Part shown: one piece after another, positions 56,560-64,000 of the stretch | Position numbering within the stretch: position 1 is the first letter of the stretch | How the letters are laid out: each line of letters begins with the position of its first letter | DNA from: Actinacidiphila sp. DG2A-62 | Lineage (GTDB): Bacteria; Actinomycetota; Actinomycetes; Streptomycetales; Streptomycetaceae | NCBI RefSeq assembly: GCF_035825295.1 | Contig: NZ_JAYMGI010000002.1 | Location: 2,210,001 to 2,274,000 of the forward strand | Direction: 5' to 3' | Length of the DNA stretch: 64,000 nucleotides | Made by a program: the position numbers and the translations under genes | Notes under the pieces: model-generated | What the model saw: only the letters and a program-made list of their open reading frames with translations | Told to the model about the DNA's origin: nothing | Databases searched by the model: none

Positions 56560-57782
56560 ACACTCTGCCCCCGTCGGGCTGCCCCGCCCACGCCCAGCCG
56601 GGCCGCGAGCCGCTGCACATCCCGGAGTTCGCCGCCGACCCGCACCGCAACTACGCACGGATGCGCGCCCGGCACGGCTCGCTCGTACCGGTGGAACTGG
56701 CCCCCGGCGTCCCGGCCACGCTGGTCATCGGTTACCACACCGCCGTACGGATCCTCAACGACCCGGACCGCTTCCGAGCCGACCCCCGGCGGTGGCAGGA
56801 GACCGCTCCGCAGGACTCCCCGATCGTGCCGATGCTCCAGTGGCGGCCGAACGCGCTGCGCAGCGACGGGGCGGAGCATGCCCGGCACCGCGCGGTGTGT
56901 TCCGACAGCCTGGAAGCCGTCGACCTGCACGCGCTGGACCGGATCACGCAGCGGGTCGCCCTTGAACTGATCAACGACTTCTGCGCGGTCGGCAAGGCGG
57001 ACCTGATCAGCCAGTACGCCTTGCCGCTCGCCTTCCAGGTGCTGAGCTCGCTGCTCGGCTGCCCGCCCGAGATCGGGCACCGGATCGCCCAGGCCATAGC
57101 CATGATCTTCGACGGCACCGAGGCCGAGCGGGGCAACGCCGTGCTCGGCCTGGCGATGGAGGATCTCCTCTCGCTCAAGCGCCAGAATCCCGACGACGAC
57201 GTCACCTCGCGGATCCTCGCCCACCCCGCGAGCGAGAACGACATGGAACTGATGGAACAAGTGATCCTCTTCTTCGGATCCGGCACCGAGCCCGAGCAGA
57301 ACCTCATCGTCAACACCCTGCTGCTCATGCTCAGTGACGAGCGGTTCTCCGGAGACCTGCTCGGCGGCAGCCTGACCGTCCGCGACGCACTCGACGAGGT
57401 GCTGTTCAACGACCCGCCGCTGGCCAACTTCTGCGTGTCGTACCCCACGGAGCCGGTCCTCGTCGAGGGTGAGTGGCTACCCGCCGACCAACCTGTGGTC
57501 ATCAGCCTGACGGCGTGCAACAACGACCCGGCGATCGCTGCCGAGCACCGCCCCGGGAACCGCTCCCACCTGGCCTGGGGCGCCGGACCGCACGCCTGCC
57601 CCGGCCAGCCGACGGCCCGGGTGATCACCGAAGCCGCCATCACCCAGATCCTCGACGCCCTCCCCGAGATGCGCCTGGAAATCCCCGCCGAGGACCTCAC
57701 CTGGCGCCCGGGGCCCTTCCACCGCGCGCTGTCCGCCCTGCCCGTGGTCTTCCCGCCCTCCCCGCCGCTCCCCCTGCCGTGA
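56556..57782 (+). CDS. cvnE: CvnE, cytochrome P450 of the conservon, without the ExxR arginine (408 aa)
   Basis: The GTG at 56556 overlaps the cvnD stop (GTGA). The protein has P450 length and the haem-binding loop HLAWGAGPHACPGQPTAR with the Cys ligand (Trp where Phe is usual). The K-helix reads ALDEVLFNDPPLANF, so Glu is present but the ExxR Arg is Phe. The I-helix reads FFGSGTEPEQN, without the usual Asp/Glu-Thr pair. A P450 is the fifth gene in some Streptomyces conservons. The altered motifs suggest unusual or absent oxygen activation. Confidence 0.9.
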   Translation: MNTLPPSGCPAHAQPGREPLHIPEFAADPHRNYARMRARHGSLVPVELAPGVPATLVIGYHTAVRILNDPDRFRADPRRWQETAPQDSPIVPMLQWRPNALRSDGAEHARHRAVCSDSLEAVDLHALDRITQRVALELINDFCAVGKADLISQYALPLAFQVLSSLLGCPPEIGHRIAQAIAMIFDGTEAERGNAVLGLAMEDLLSLKRQNPDDDVTSRILAHPASENDMELMEQVILFFGSGTEPEQNLIVNTLLLMLSDERFSGDLLGGSLTVRDALDEVLFNDPPLANFCVSYPTEPVLVEGEWLPADQPVVISLTACNNDPAIAAEHRPGNRSHLAWGAGPHACPGQPTARVITEAAITQILDALPEMRLEIPAEDLTWRPGPFHRALSALPVVFPPSPPLPLP

Positions 57783-57912
57783 GCCCTTCTTCCACGGCGA
57801 GCGCATCCTCCACGGCGAGCGCATCGCCTACGCGACCGGCACCGGGCCGCGAGGAGAGGGGATCGTGCTCAGTGTGCCGGTCTTCCGGGGGTTCCCGGCC
57901 CGCCGCGAGCGA

Positions 57913-59082
57913 TCAGGCCCTCCTCGCGGCCCCGACCAGCGCGCTCAGCAGTCGCGAGTGGTCGGCGTCGGCCTGGGCGGGGACCAGGAAGCGTCGGCGC
58001 AGGAAGGCGTACGACAGCTCGTGGCGCGGATCGACCAACGCCTGTTGTCCACCGGCTCCGCTGTGGCCGAACGCGCCGGCGCCGAGGACCGGGTAGGTCT
58101 CGGCCGAAGCGTGGAATCCGACGGCCCACGCCTTGGGCTGTCGTAGTACCAGGTCGACACCGTTGGACTGGACCTGGCCGAACGCGGACGCGGTGCCGGG
58201 GTGGAGCAGGGGGTCGCAGCCGTCGACCGGCGACAGGAGCGCCGAGTACAGCTTGGCCAGGTCGCGGGCGGTGCCGACGCCCCCGAAGGAGGCCGGTCCG
58301 CGGGAGCGGACGACCGGGAGGTTGGGCAGTTCCCACACCTCCCGGTTCTGCGGGTGGTGACGGTTGAAGGCGATGCCGCTGAGGCTGTCGGGGGCGGTCG
58401 CGGTCGCGGCGAGCTCGCGCAGGCGTTCCGGGGTCGCCGTCATCGGTTGCGCGCCGAGGAACCGGTGGTCCTCGGCGGCGGGCAGTCCGAGGTGCAGGTC
58501 GAGCTTCAGCGGAGCCTGGAGCCGTTCGGCGAAGTGCTCCTGGACGGTGCGGCCGGTGGCGCGGAGCACGACCTCCCCGCTCAGCGCGGCCATCACCAGT
58601 GCGTGGTATCCCGCCGCCCGGCCCGGTCGCCAGAACGGGCGCTGCGCGCCGAGTCGCTCGGCCACGGCCCGGTCGTCGGCGAGTTCCTCCATGGTGAACC
58701 CGTCCGTCGCGCCGACCAGGCCGGCCTGGTGGGCGAGCAGTTCGCGCACCAGGAGGTCCCGCTTGCCCTCGGCCGCGAACTGAGGCCAGTAGTGGCTGAC
58801 CCGCTGGTCCAGGTCCAGCACGCCGTCCTGGACCAGAAGCGCCACCACCAGGTGGGTGACGCCCTTGCTCGCCGAGTAGATCCCCATGACCGAGTCGGCA
58901 TTCGCGTCCGGACCCGCCCACAGGTCGACCACCTTCTCCCCGCGGTGGTAGGCCGCCACCTGGACGTCCAGCTCGGTCCCCTCCGCCGCCAGCAGCACGG
59001 CGAGCTGCTCGCGCACGGCCTCGAATCCCGGCGCGACCGTCCCCCGGATGCCGACCGCCGTGCCCTCGCCCGTCTCCTTCAT
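57913..59082 (-). CDS. Serine hydrolase of the beta-lactamase/EstB-like class C fold (389 aa)
   Basis: The ATG at 59082 has GGGAGG four bases upstream. The active-site set is complete: SASK (SxxK) in GIYSASKGVTHL, Tyr in GYHALVMA (YxN/YxA type), and HSG in GAFGHSGAGGQQ in the place of KTG. Length and motifs fit the esterase/penicillin-binding-protein-like group, not clinical beta-lactamases. There is no signal peptide, so it is probably cytoplasmic and acts as an esterase. It is divergent from a TetR gene and probably under its control. Confidence 0.88.
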   Translation of the reverse strand: MKETGEGTAVGIRGTVAPGFEAVREQLAVLLAAEGTELDVQVAAYHRGEKVVDLWAGPDANADSVMGIYSASKGVTHLVVALLVQDGVLDLDQRVSHYWPQFAAEGKRDLLVRELLAHQAGLVGATDGFTMEELADDRAVAERLGAQRPFWRPGRAAGYHALVMAALSGEVVLRATGRTVQEHFAERLQAPLKLDLHLGLPAAEDHRFLGAQPMTATPERLRELAATATAPDSLSGIAFNRHHPQNREVWELPNLPVVRSRGPASFGGVGTARDLAKLYSALLSPVDGCDPLLHPGTASAFGQVQSNGVDLVLRQPKAWAVGFHASAETYPVLGAGAFGHSGAGGQQALVDPRHELSYAFLRRRFLVPAQADADHSRLLSALVGAARRA

Positions 59083-59141
59083 CGCGCCTCCCGACTGTCG
59101 CGGCGACGGCTGGTCCGTCGCGCACAGACCACCCTAGCTCA

Positions 59142-59162
59142 TTAGTGACCAGTGGTCACTAA
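59142..59162. promoter_or_regulatory. TetR operator: perfect 10-bp inverted repeat
   Basis: TTAGTGACCA (59142-59151) is mirrored by TGGTCACTAA (59153-59162) around one central base. It lies between the divergent hydrolase and TetR genes, 60 bp before the hydrolase start. Size and symmetry are typical for a TetR-family dimer. Confidence 0.85.
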
Positions 59163-59270
59163 TAGAGCCGGGGTACGCCGCCGCCGGACCGTCCCGGCCT
59201 CGTCCGTCACGGCCGCCCACCGCGGCGCACCGCGGCGAGCCTGACCACAAGGCGTGGCTATCGTCGTGCC

Positions 59271-59852
59271 ATGACCGACGAAATGGCCGGGCGACGGCGT
59301 CCGGGACGTCCCGCCCAGATCAGCCGGGACAAGATCGTCGAAGCGGTGTCGCTGGCCGAGAACGTCGACACGCTGACCATGCGCGAGCTCGCGACGCGCC
59401 TCGGCGTCAGCCACGCCGCGCTCTACCGGTGGGTGAAGAACCGCGACGAACTCTTCGACCTCGTCAGCGAGGTCGTCGTCGAACGCATCCTGGCGCGGGC
59501 CGACGCCGGGCCCCCGGAATGCCGGGCCTGGCTCGCCCGGCTCGCGTGGGCGATGCACGACGAGTTCCTCGCCCTGCCCGGCTATGCCACCCACCTGTCC
59601 CGTCCGCACGAGCACAACGCGCACTCCGTCGACCGGCTCAGGAGCGCGGTCGGCGCCGTCCTCCGCCGGTCCGGCGTCACCGACGAGATGACCGGGCACA
59701 GCTGGCAGATCTTCATCACCTGTGTGGTCGGCTGGCTGGCGACGACCGAGAACTCGCTCCGCCTGGGCACCGACGCCCCGCGATTCGACCTGTTCCTCGA
59801 CACCCTGTTGCGCGGCCTGCCGGCGCGCGAGCCCGGCGCCCGACGACCGTGA
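59271..59852 (+). CDS. TetR-family transcriptional regulator (193 aa)
   Basis: GRPAQISRDKIVEAVSLAEN leads into the helix-turn-helix TMRELATRLGVSHAALYRWV and KNRDELFDLV. The ligand domain resembles the TetR_C type (AWAMHDEFLALPGYATHLSR, SWQIFITCVVGWLATTENSL). Start at ATG 59271 without a strong ribosome binding site. It is divergent from the hydrolase gene with a perfect operator between them. Confidence 0.9.
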   Translation: MTDEMAGRRRPGRPAQISRDKIVEAVSLAENVDTLTMRELATRLGVSHAALYRWVKNRDELFDLVSEVVVERILARADAGPPECRAWLARLAWAMHDEFLALPGYATHLSRPHEHNAHSVDRLRSAVGAVLRRSGVTDEMTGHSWQIFITCVVGWLATTENSLRLGTDAPRFDLFLDTLLRGLPAREPGARRP

Positions 59853-60085
59853 CGGCGAGACCCGGGGCCCCGGCCGCCGGCAGAGGCTTCGCCGGCTCCG
59901 CCCCGGGCAGGCCAGCAGCCGGGAGGCGTCAGCGCAGCCGGGTCGGGCGACAGCGTCGCGCTGGTCGGGTCCGCCCCGCCCGCCAGCGCGAACGCCCGCT
60001 GGCGGAGGTACGGGGCGTACGCGGCGACCCCGGACACCACCGCCGCGGAGCACCGGCGAACCCACAACGGGGCGACGTCGCAGGT

Positions 60086-60112
60086 GGGACGCGACTGCGG
60101 CAGACGAGTCGG
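60086..60112 (+). repeat. 27-bp direct repeat, right copy, overlapping the rnpB 3' end
   Basis: Identical to 48306-48332. The higher-coordinate half (CAGACGAGTCGG) is the 3' strand of the terminal stem of RNase P RNA on the minus strand; the rest is downstream flank. If integration took place here, this is the side that restored the RNA gene. Confidence 0.9.
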
Positions 60113-60506
60113 GCTGTACGCCGGGTTCTGTGCCCCGGGACCTCGCGGTCGTCGGGGCGACGGCCATCCATCTAGGGCTGCCGTTGCCGACAGCCTCGTG
60201 CGGTCCACCCGCGGACTCGGGCGGGCAGCCCTCGAACGTCCGCGCGGGCGCCGTATCGCTACGGCGCCCTCTTGACCTTGCTCCAGGTGGGGTTTACCTA
60301 GCCGTCCGGGTCACCCCGGACGCTGGTGGTCTCTTACACCACCGTTTCACCCTTACCGAGGACCGAGATCCCCGGCGGTCTGTTTTCTGTGGCACTGTCC
60401 CGCGGGTCACCCCGGGTGGCCGTTAGCCACCACCCTGCCCTGTGGAGCCCGGACGTTCCTCGGCGGTCCCCGAAGGGTCCGACGCGGCCGTCCGCCCGGC
60501 TCGTCT
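60101..60506 (-). ncRNA. rnpB: RNase P RNA, bacterial type A
   Basis: On the minus strand the conserved blocks appear in order. The 5' stem reads GACGAGCCGGGCGG (about 60500), followed by GAGGAACGTCCGGGCTCCAC, then CCACAGAAAACAGACCGCC (about 60375-60395) and GGGTGAAACGGTGGTGTAAG (60333-60352). Then come GGAGCAAGGTCAAGAGG (60268-60285), AGATGGATGGCCG (60161-60173) and AGAACCCGGCGTACAGCCC (60110-60128), and the closing stem GACTCGTCTG. The ends pair with each other. Order and spacing fit Streptomyces rnpB. Exact ends are good to a few bases. Confidence 0.95.
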
Positions 60507-60646
60507 GCCGTGCGGCCATCGTAGTGGCACCGGCCGGGCGGGCGCGAACGCAGGTCGCGAACGCAGGTCGCGGTCGGCGGCGCGGCGCCGGGGGGACGTA
60601 GGCTGCTGCGGGTCCCCCGGTCCGTCCGTTCGAAGGAGACACCGCC

Positions 60647-61435
60647 GTGCTCGTCCTGCTTCCCCCCTCCGAGGGCAAGGCCGCCGGCGGCCGTGGGCGG
60701 CCCGTCGCGCTCGACGGCCTGTCGCTGCCGGAGCTGGCGCGGCCGCGGGCGACCGTGCTGGACGAGCTGGTCGGGCTGTGCTCCGCCGACGAGGACAAGG
60801 CCGCGGAGGTGCTCGGGCTCACCCCCGGGCTGCGCGGCGAGGTCGCCAGGAACGCGGGCCTGCGCACCGCCCCCGCGATGCCGGCCGGGCGGCTGTACAC
60901 CGGCGTGCTGTACGAGGCGCTGGGCCTGGCCACGCTCGACGCGGCGGCGCGCCGCCGGGCCAACGCCTCGCTGCTGGTCTTCTCCGGGCTGTGGGGGGCG
61001 CTGCGGCTCACCGACCGGGTGCCGGCGTACCGGTGCTCGATGGGCGTACGGCTGCCGGGGGTCGGCGGCCTCGCCGCGTACTGGAAGCCGTGGCTGGACG
61101 CGGCGCTGCCCGAGGCCGCGGGCGGCGGCCTCGTCCTGGACCTGCGCTCCTCCGCCTACGCGGCGGCGTGGAAGCCGCGCGGCGACCTCGCGGCGCGCAC
61201 CGCCCACGTCCGCGTGCTCCAGGTCGCGGTGGTGGACGGGGTGGAGCGGCGGACCGTCGTCAGCCACTTCAACAAGGCGACCAAGGGCCGCCTGGTCCGC
61301 GCCCTGCTGGAGGCCGGAGCCCGCCCGCGCACCCCCGCGGCCCTCGCGTCCGCCCTGCGCGACCTCGGCTTCACCGTCGAGCACGATCCGCGGTCCCCGA
61401 CCCGCCTCGACGTCCTGGTCCGCGACCTCCACTAG
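60647..61435 (+). CDS. yaaA: YaaA-family peroxide stress protein (262 aa)
   Basis: Full-length YaaA/DUF328: N-terminal MLVLLPPSEGKAAGG, GRLYTGVLYEALGL, LVFSGLWGALRLTDRVPAYR, YWKPWLDAAL, DLRSSAYAAAWKP and the C-terminal SHFNKATKGRLVRALLE. In E. coli the protein limits free iron and damage after peroxide stress, and it binds DNA. Start at GTG 60647, AAGGAG nine bases upstream. In the 140 bp before it lies GCGAACGCAGGTC twice in tandem. Next to rnpB, as in other Streptomyces-like genomes. Confidence 0.92.
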   Translation: MLVLLPPSEGKAAGGRGRPVALDGLSLPELARPRATVLDELVGLCSADEDKAAEVLGLTPGLRGEVARNAGLRTAPAMPAGRLYTGVLYEALGLATLDAAARRRANASLLVFSGLWGALRLTDRVPAYRCSMGVRLPGVGGLAAYWKPWLDAALPEAAGGGLVLDLRSSAYAAAWKPRGDLAARTAHVRVLQVAVVDGVERRTVVSHFNKATKGRLVRALLEAGARPRTPAALASALRDLGFTVEHDPRSPTRLDVLVRDLH

Positions 61436-61445
61436 CTAGGAATAG

Positions 61446-62804
61446 CTAGGAACGCCCGGCCGACTCCGTCGCGACGCCGCCGGGCGCGCCGCCGGCCGGG
61501 CCGCCCGGACCGTCGCCGGCCGTACGTCCCTCCGCGACGCCTCCCAATTCCGCGGGATCGCTCAGCGACACCCGGATCCGCGCTCCCTCCAACCGCACCC
61601 GCAACTGCCGGTACCGCACGACGTAGTAGACCCCGACGCCCAGCGCGGCGACCCCCGAGGCCGCGCCGACCGCGACGGCCCACCGCGGACCGTACGCGTC
61701 GCCGACCATGCCGGTCAGCGGCGCGCCGATCGGCGTGCCGCCGAGGCCGACCGCGAGCATGATCGCGACCACCCGGCCGCGCATCGCCGGGTCGGTCGAC
61801 AGCTGGACCAGGCTGAACGTCGAGGTCGTGAAGGTCGGCGAGGCGACGCCGACGATCACCAGGGCGAGAGCGAAGAGCAGGTACGTCGGCGCCAGCGCGC
61901 CGGCGCCGAGCCCGACCGCGAAGATCGCCGTCGCCGCGAGGACCAGCGTGATCCTCGGGTTCTCGCGGCGCGCGGCGAGCAGCGCGCCGCACACGGAGCC
62001 GACCGCCATGAACGAGCTGAGCAGGCCGTACGCGCCGGCGCCGCGGTGGAAGACCGAGACGGACATCGTCGGGACGAAGATCTGGAAGTTCGCCCCGAAC
62101 GTCCCGACCAGGAAGAACATCAGGAGCATCGCCTTGAGGTCCGGCCGCCGCAGCACGTAGCGGAAGCCGGCCGCGAGGTCGCCCGCCGTTCTCGGCCGCC
62201 GGTCGGACAGGTGCAGTTCGGCGACCCGGATGAGGAACAGCGAGCCGAGGACGGCCACGTACGACGCGGCGTTGATGACGAACACCCAGCCGGTGCCGAC
62301 GGCGGCGATGAGGACGCCGGCGACGGCCGGCCCGATCGTCCGCGCGGCGTTGAACGACGTCGTGTTCAGCGCGAGCGCGTTGGACAGGTCCGGACCCTCG
62401 ACCAGCTCGGCGACGAACGTCTGGCGGGCCGGCGAGTCGAAGGCCGCCGCGGAGCCGAAGAGGAACGCGAAGACGTAGACCTGCCAGAGCCGTACGGCGC
62501 CGGTGACGGTGAGCAGGCCGAGCGCGAGCGAGAACGCGGCCATCGCGCTCTGGCTCGCCATGAGCAGCCGGCGCCGGTTCAGCCGGTCCGCGGCGAGGCC
62601 GGTGACCGGCAGCAGCAGCACCTGCGGCGCGAACTGGAAGGCCAGGACGACGCCGACCGCGGTGGCGTTGTGGCGGGTGAGCTGGGTCAGGACGATCCAG
62701 TCCTGCGCGGTGCGCTGCATCCACGTCCCGACGTTGGAGACGATGGCGCCGGAGGCCCATATGCGGTAGTTGCGGACCGCGAGCGAGCGGAACATCCCGC
62801 TCAC
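61446..62804 (-). CDS. MFS transporter, DHA3/EntS-like (452 aa)
   Basis: Twelve-helix permease: LAVRNYRIWASGAIVSNVGT, WMQRTAQDWIVLTQLT, the loop motif GLAADRLNRRRLLMASQ, GSAAAFDSPARQTFVAELV, and NTTSFNAARTIGPAVAGVLI. This is the enterobactin exporter-like/DHA3 group. The GTG at 62804 overlaps the MarR stop (GTGA), so it is translated with the MarR gene and controlled by it. A Gly/Pro-rich cytoplasmic tail ends the protein. Confidence 0.9.
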   Translation of the reverse strand: MSGMFRSLAVRNYRIWASGAIVSNVGTWMQRTAQDWIVLTQLTRHNATAVGVVLAFQFAPQVLLLPVTGLAADRLNRRRLLMASQSAMAAFSLALGLLTVTGAVRLWQVYVFAFLFGSAAAFDSPARQTFVAELVEGPDLSNALALNTTSFNAARTIGPAVAGVLIAAVGTGWVFVINAASYVAVLGSLFLIRVAELHLSDRRPRTAGDLAAGFRYVLRRPDLKAMLLMFFLVGTFGANFQIFVPTMSVSVFHRGAGAYGLLSSFMAVGSVCGALLAARRENPRITLVLAATAIFAVGLGAGALAPTYLLFALALVIVGVASPTFTTSTFSLVQLSTDPAMRGRVVAIMLAVGLGGTPIGAPLTGMVGDAYGPRWAVAVGAASGVAALGVGVYYVVRYRQLRVRLEGARIRVSLSDPAELGGVAEGRTAGDGPGGPAGGAPGGVATESAGRS

Positions 62805-63262
62805 GAGTCGGCCATCTCGTTGAACAGCCGCGCCGCCTCGATCAGCGACCGCCGCTCGGCGTCGGTCAGTTGCTCAAGGCGCGTGTTCAGCCATACGTGC
62901 TTCACCCGGCGCCCCTCGGCCACCAGCTCGGCGCCGCGCTCGGTGGCGGTGACCAGCACCTTGCGCCCGTCGCCGGGATCGGGACGGCGGACGACCAGGT
63001 CCACCGCTTGGAGCGCGTTGACGGTCTGGTTCATCGCCGGCGGCGTGACCCGCTCCCGGTCGCTGAGCGCCCGCAGCGTCTGCGGGCCGTGCTTCACGAG
63101 GTACGTGAGCACGGACAGCTGGGTGCCGCCGAGCTGGCTGGCCGGCATCTCGGACCGCACCCGGCGGTAGATCCGCGCGACGGCGCGCTGCAACTCGGTG
63201 GCGAGGTCGGTCGTGGCCTGGTCCGCTCGCGCGGCCCCAGCAGTCGTCTCGGACATGGTCAT
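62801..63262 (-). CDS. MarR-family transcriptional regulator (153 aa)
   Basis: Winged-helix MarR protein: LGGTQLSVLTYLVKHGPQTL, RALSDRERVTPPAMNQTVNA, VVRRPDPGDGRKVLVTATER. The start is ATG 63262, or the ATG two codons on. It begins right at the edge of a TTAAGC operator, which suggests a leaderless or very short leader and tight self-repression. It forms an operon with the MFS exporter. Confidence 0.9.
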   Translation of the reverse strand: MTMSETTAGAARADQATTDLATELQRAVARIYRRVRSEMPASQLGGTQLSVLTYLVKHGPQTLRALSDRERVTPPAMNQTVNALQAVDLVVRRPDPGDGRKVLVTATERGAELVAEGRRVKHVWLNTRLEQLTDAERRSLIEAARLFNEMADS

Positions 63263-63287
63263 TAAGCTACTTCATTAAGCTGCTTAA
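63262..63287. promoter_or_regulatory. MarR operator, TTAAGC-type
   Basis: TTAAGC-T-GCTTAA (63275-63287) is a perfect inverted repeat, and another TTAAGC half site lies 13 bp away at 63262-63267, touching the MarR start codon. Self-regulation of the MarR/MFS operon is the natural reading. Confidence 0.8.
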
Positions 63288-63317
63288 CGACAAGCGGAAG
63301 GCGGAGCCGCCCGGAGC

Positions 63318-63365
63318 GAGATCCGGCCGGAGGGAGATCCGGCCGGAGGGAGGTTCCGGCCGGGA
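63318..63365. repeat. 16-bp tandem repeats upstream of the AMP-binding gene
   Basis: GAGATCCGGCCGGAGG is repeated twice without gap from 63318, then a diverged third copy (GAGGTTCCGGCCGGGAGG). Each unit holds the palindrome CCGGCCGG. It sits in the divergent gap between the MarR gene and the AMP-binding gene. Confidence 0.85.
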
Positions 63366-63479
63366 GGGGAAGCGCCGCCGGGCGCGCCGAAGCTCGCCCG
63401 GAAAGCGCGTGGCCGCGTGACGGCCGAGTCCCTAGGTTCGACGGAGGTACAGTCCCTCCTCTGTGACGGAAAAGGACTC

Positions 63480-64000
63480 ATGAGCCCTTCACCGATCGTC
63501 GAAAACTACACCGTCGCCGTGCTGGAGCGGCTCCGGGCCACCGGGGCCCGCGAGGCGGTCGTCGGCGAGAGCCAAGCTCAACGCGCGGGCGACACGCTGC
63601 GGTTGACCGGCGAGCAGGCCCACGACACCGTGCTCCGGTACGCCGCCGCGCTGCGGGAGTCGGGGCTCGGGCCGGGCGACGGCGTGGCCCTGTTCGTGGA
63701 GAACTCCCCCGAGGCGATGCTGCTGATGCTCGCCGTGCACTTCACCGGCGGCCGGCTGGTGTTCGTGCCGCCGGAGCCCGGCAACGGCGAGTTGGAGGCG
63801 TTCCTGCGGCGCGCCGAGATATCGGCGCTGTTCTTCGACCCCGTCTTCGAGGAGCGGACCCGGCGGATCACCGAACAGCTCGACGTGCCACGGGTGTTCG
63901 CCATCGGCGCCTCGACACTGGCCCCGGACTTCCTCGCCGCGTCCGCCGACAGCCCGGCGCTGAAGCCGGACGAGGCGGCGGACGGATCACATCTGGCCAC
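63480..64000 (+). CDS. AMP-dependent synthetase/ligase, N-terminal part only
   Basis: The ATG at 63480 has AAAAGGA just upstream and the frame is open to the window edge (173 codons). The sequence IVENYTVAVLERLRATGARE, LRLTGEQAHDTVLRYAAALR, ESGLGPGDGVALFVENSPEA and HFTGGRLVFVPPEPG matches the start of the acyl-CoA synthetase/adenylating enzyme superfamily. The ATP-binding signature lies outside the window, so the substrate class is unknown. Confidence 0.85.
   Translation, partial: MSPSPIVENYTVAVLERLRATGAREAVVGESQAQRAGDTLRLTGEQAHDTVLRYAAALRESGLGPGDGVALFVENSPEAMLLMLAVHFTGGRLVFVPPEPGNGELEAFLRRAEISALFFDPVFEERTRRITEQLDVPRVFAIGASTLAPDFLAASADSPALKPDEAADGSHLA

Larger units (their letters stand above)
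48306..60112. mobile_element. Candidate genomic island at the rnpB 3' end, flanked by 27-bp direct repeats
   Basis: The 27 bases at 60086-60112 span the 3' end of rnpB and its downstream flank. They are repeated exactly, in the same orientation, at 48306-48332, right after a gene stop codon. The 11.8 kb between them contains the MarR/epimerase operon, an aldehyde dehydrogenase remnant, malectin-like, GMC oxidoreductase, conservon and beta-lactamase/TetR genes. The layout matches site-specific integration at the 3' end of an RNA gene, where one copy rebuilds the gene and the other marks the far end. No integrase or excisionase is seen, so the element would be decayed or non-autonomous. The mobile origin is inference; the repeat is direct observation. 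Confidence 0.5.

Noticed and set aside
57783..57912. Two 18-bp repeats of the type TCCACGGCGAGCGCATC just after cvnE.
   Set aside because: Only two copies in a 130-bp gap, without symmetry; no function can be argued.

Overview
The window is very GC-rich DNA with Streptomyces-type gene structure: GTG starts, GGAGG-type ribosome binding sites, many LuxR, MarR and TetR regulators, a conservon and an actinobacterial RNase P RNA. It is best read as a chromosomal segment of a Streptomyces or close relative. At least eight genes break by a single base, mostly in G/C runs. Coordinates of those genes are therefore given for the whole broken gene, and many of the breaks may be assembly errors.

Region 1 (1-21.3 kb, all minus strand) is a type VII secretion (ESX-like) locus. 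Reading leftwards it runs: a LuxR-type regulator, EccC, EccD, EccB, an 1118-residue protein with an ADP-ribosyltransferase-like C-terminal end, a beta-helix/AAA+ fusion that stands where EccA would be, two WXG100-family small proteins, and three large low-complexity proteins with helical N-termini that look like substrates. The WXG100 protein and two of the large proteins end in the same five residues, GLPGF. No mycosin or EccE is visible; they may lie beyond the left edge.

Region 2 (21.3-33.7 kb) holds two large LuxR (LAL) regulators flanking a membrane-anchored ricin-B lectin protein. A block of seven 17-bp repeats follows, then a four-gene aromatic catabolism operon (FMN reductase, decarboxylase-type amidohydrolase, intradiol dioxygenase, extradiol dioxygenase) with a divergent MarR gene.

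Region 3 (33.8-48.3 kb) is a mixed set: an NAD-dependent epimerase, two OmpR-type response regulators, a secreted protein, a frameshifted S53 protease, an ArsR/MFS pair with a clear operator, an SDR-fold protein without the usual catalytic residues, an uncharacterised FAH-like plus left-handed beta-helix/methyltransferase-like pair, and a TetR/reductase pair separated by a perfect 23-bp inverted repeat.

Region 4 (48.3-60.1 kb) is bounded by a 27-bp direct repeat that duplicates the 3' end of rnpB. It carries a MarR/epimerase operon, an aldehyde dehydrogenase remnant, a malectin-like secreted protein, a GMC oxidoreductase, a complete five-gene conservon (cvnA-E) and a beta-lactamase-fold hydrolase with its TetR. 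It looks like an old island inserted at rnpB, although no integrase is seen.

Region 5 (60.1-64 kb) holds rnpB, yaaA, a MarR/MFS operon with an operator, and the start of an AMP-binding enzyme gene cut by the window edge.
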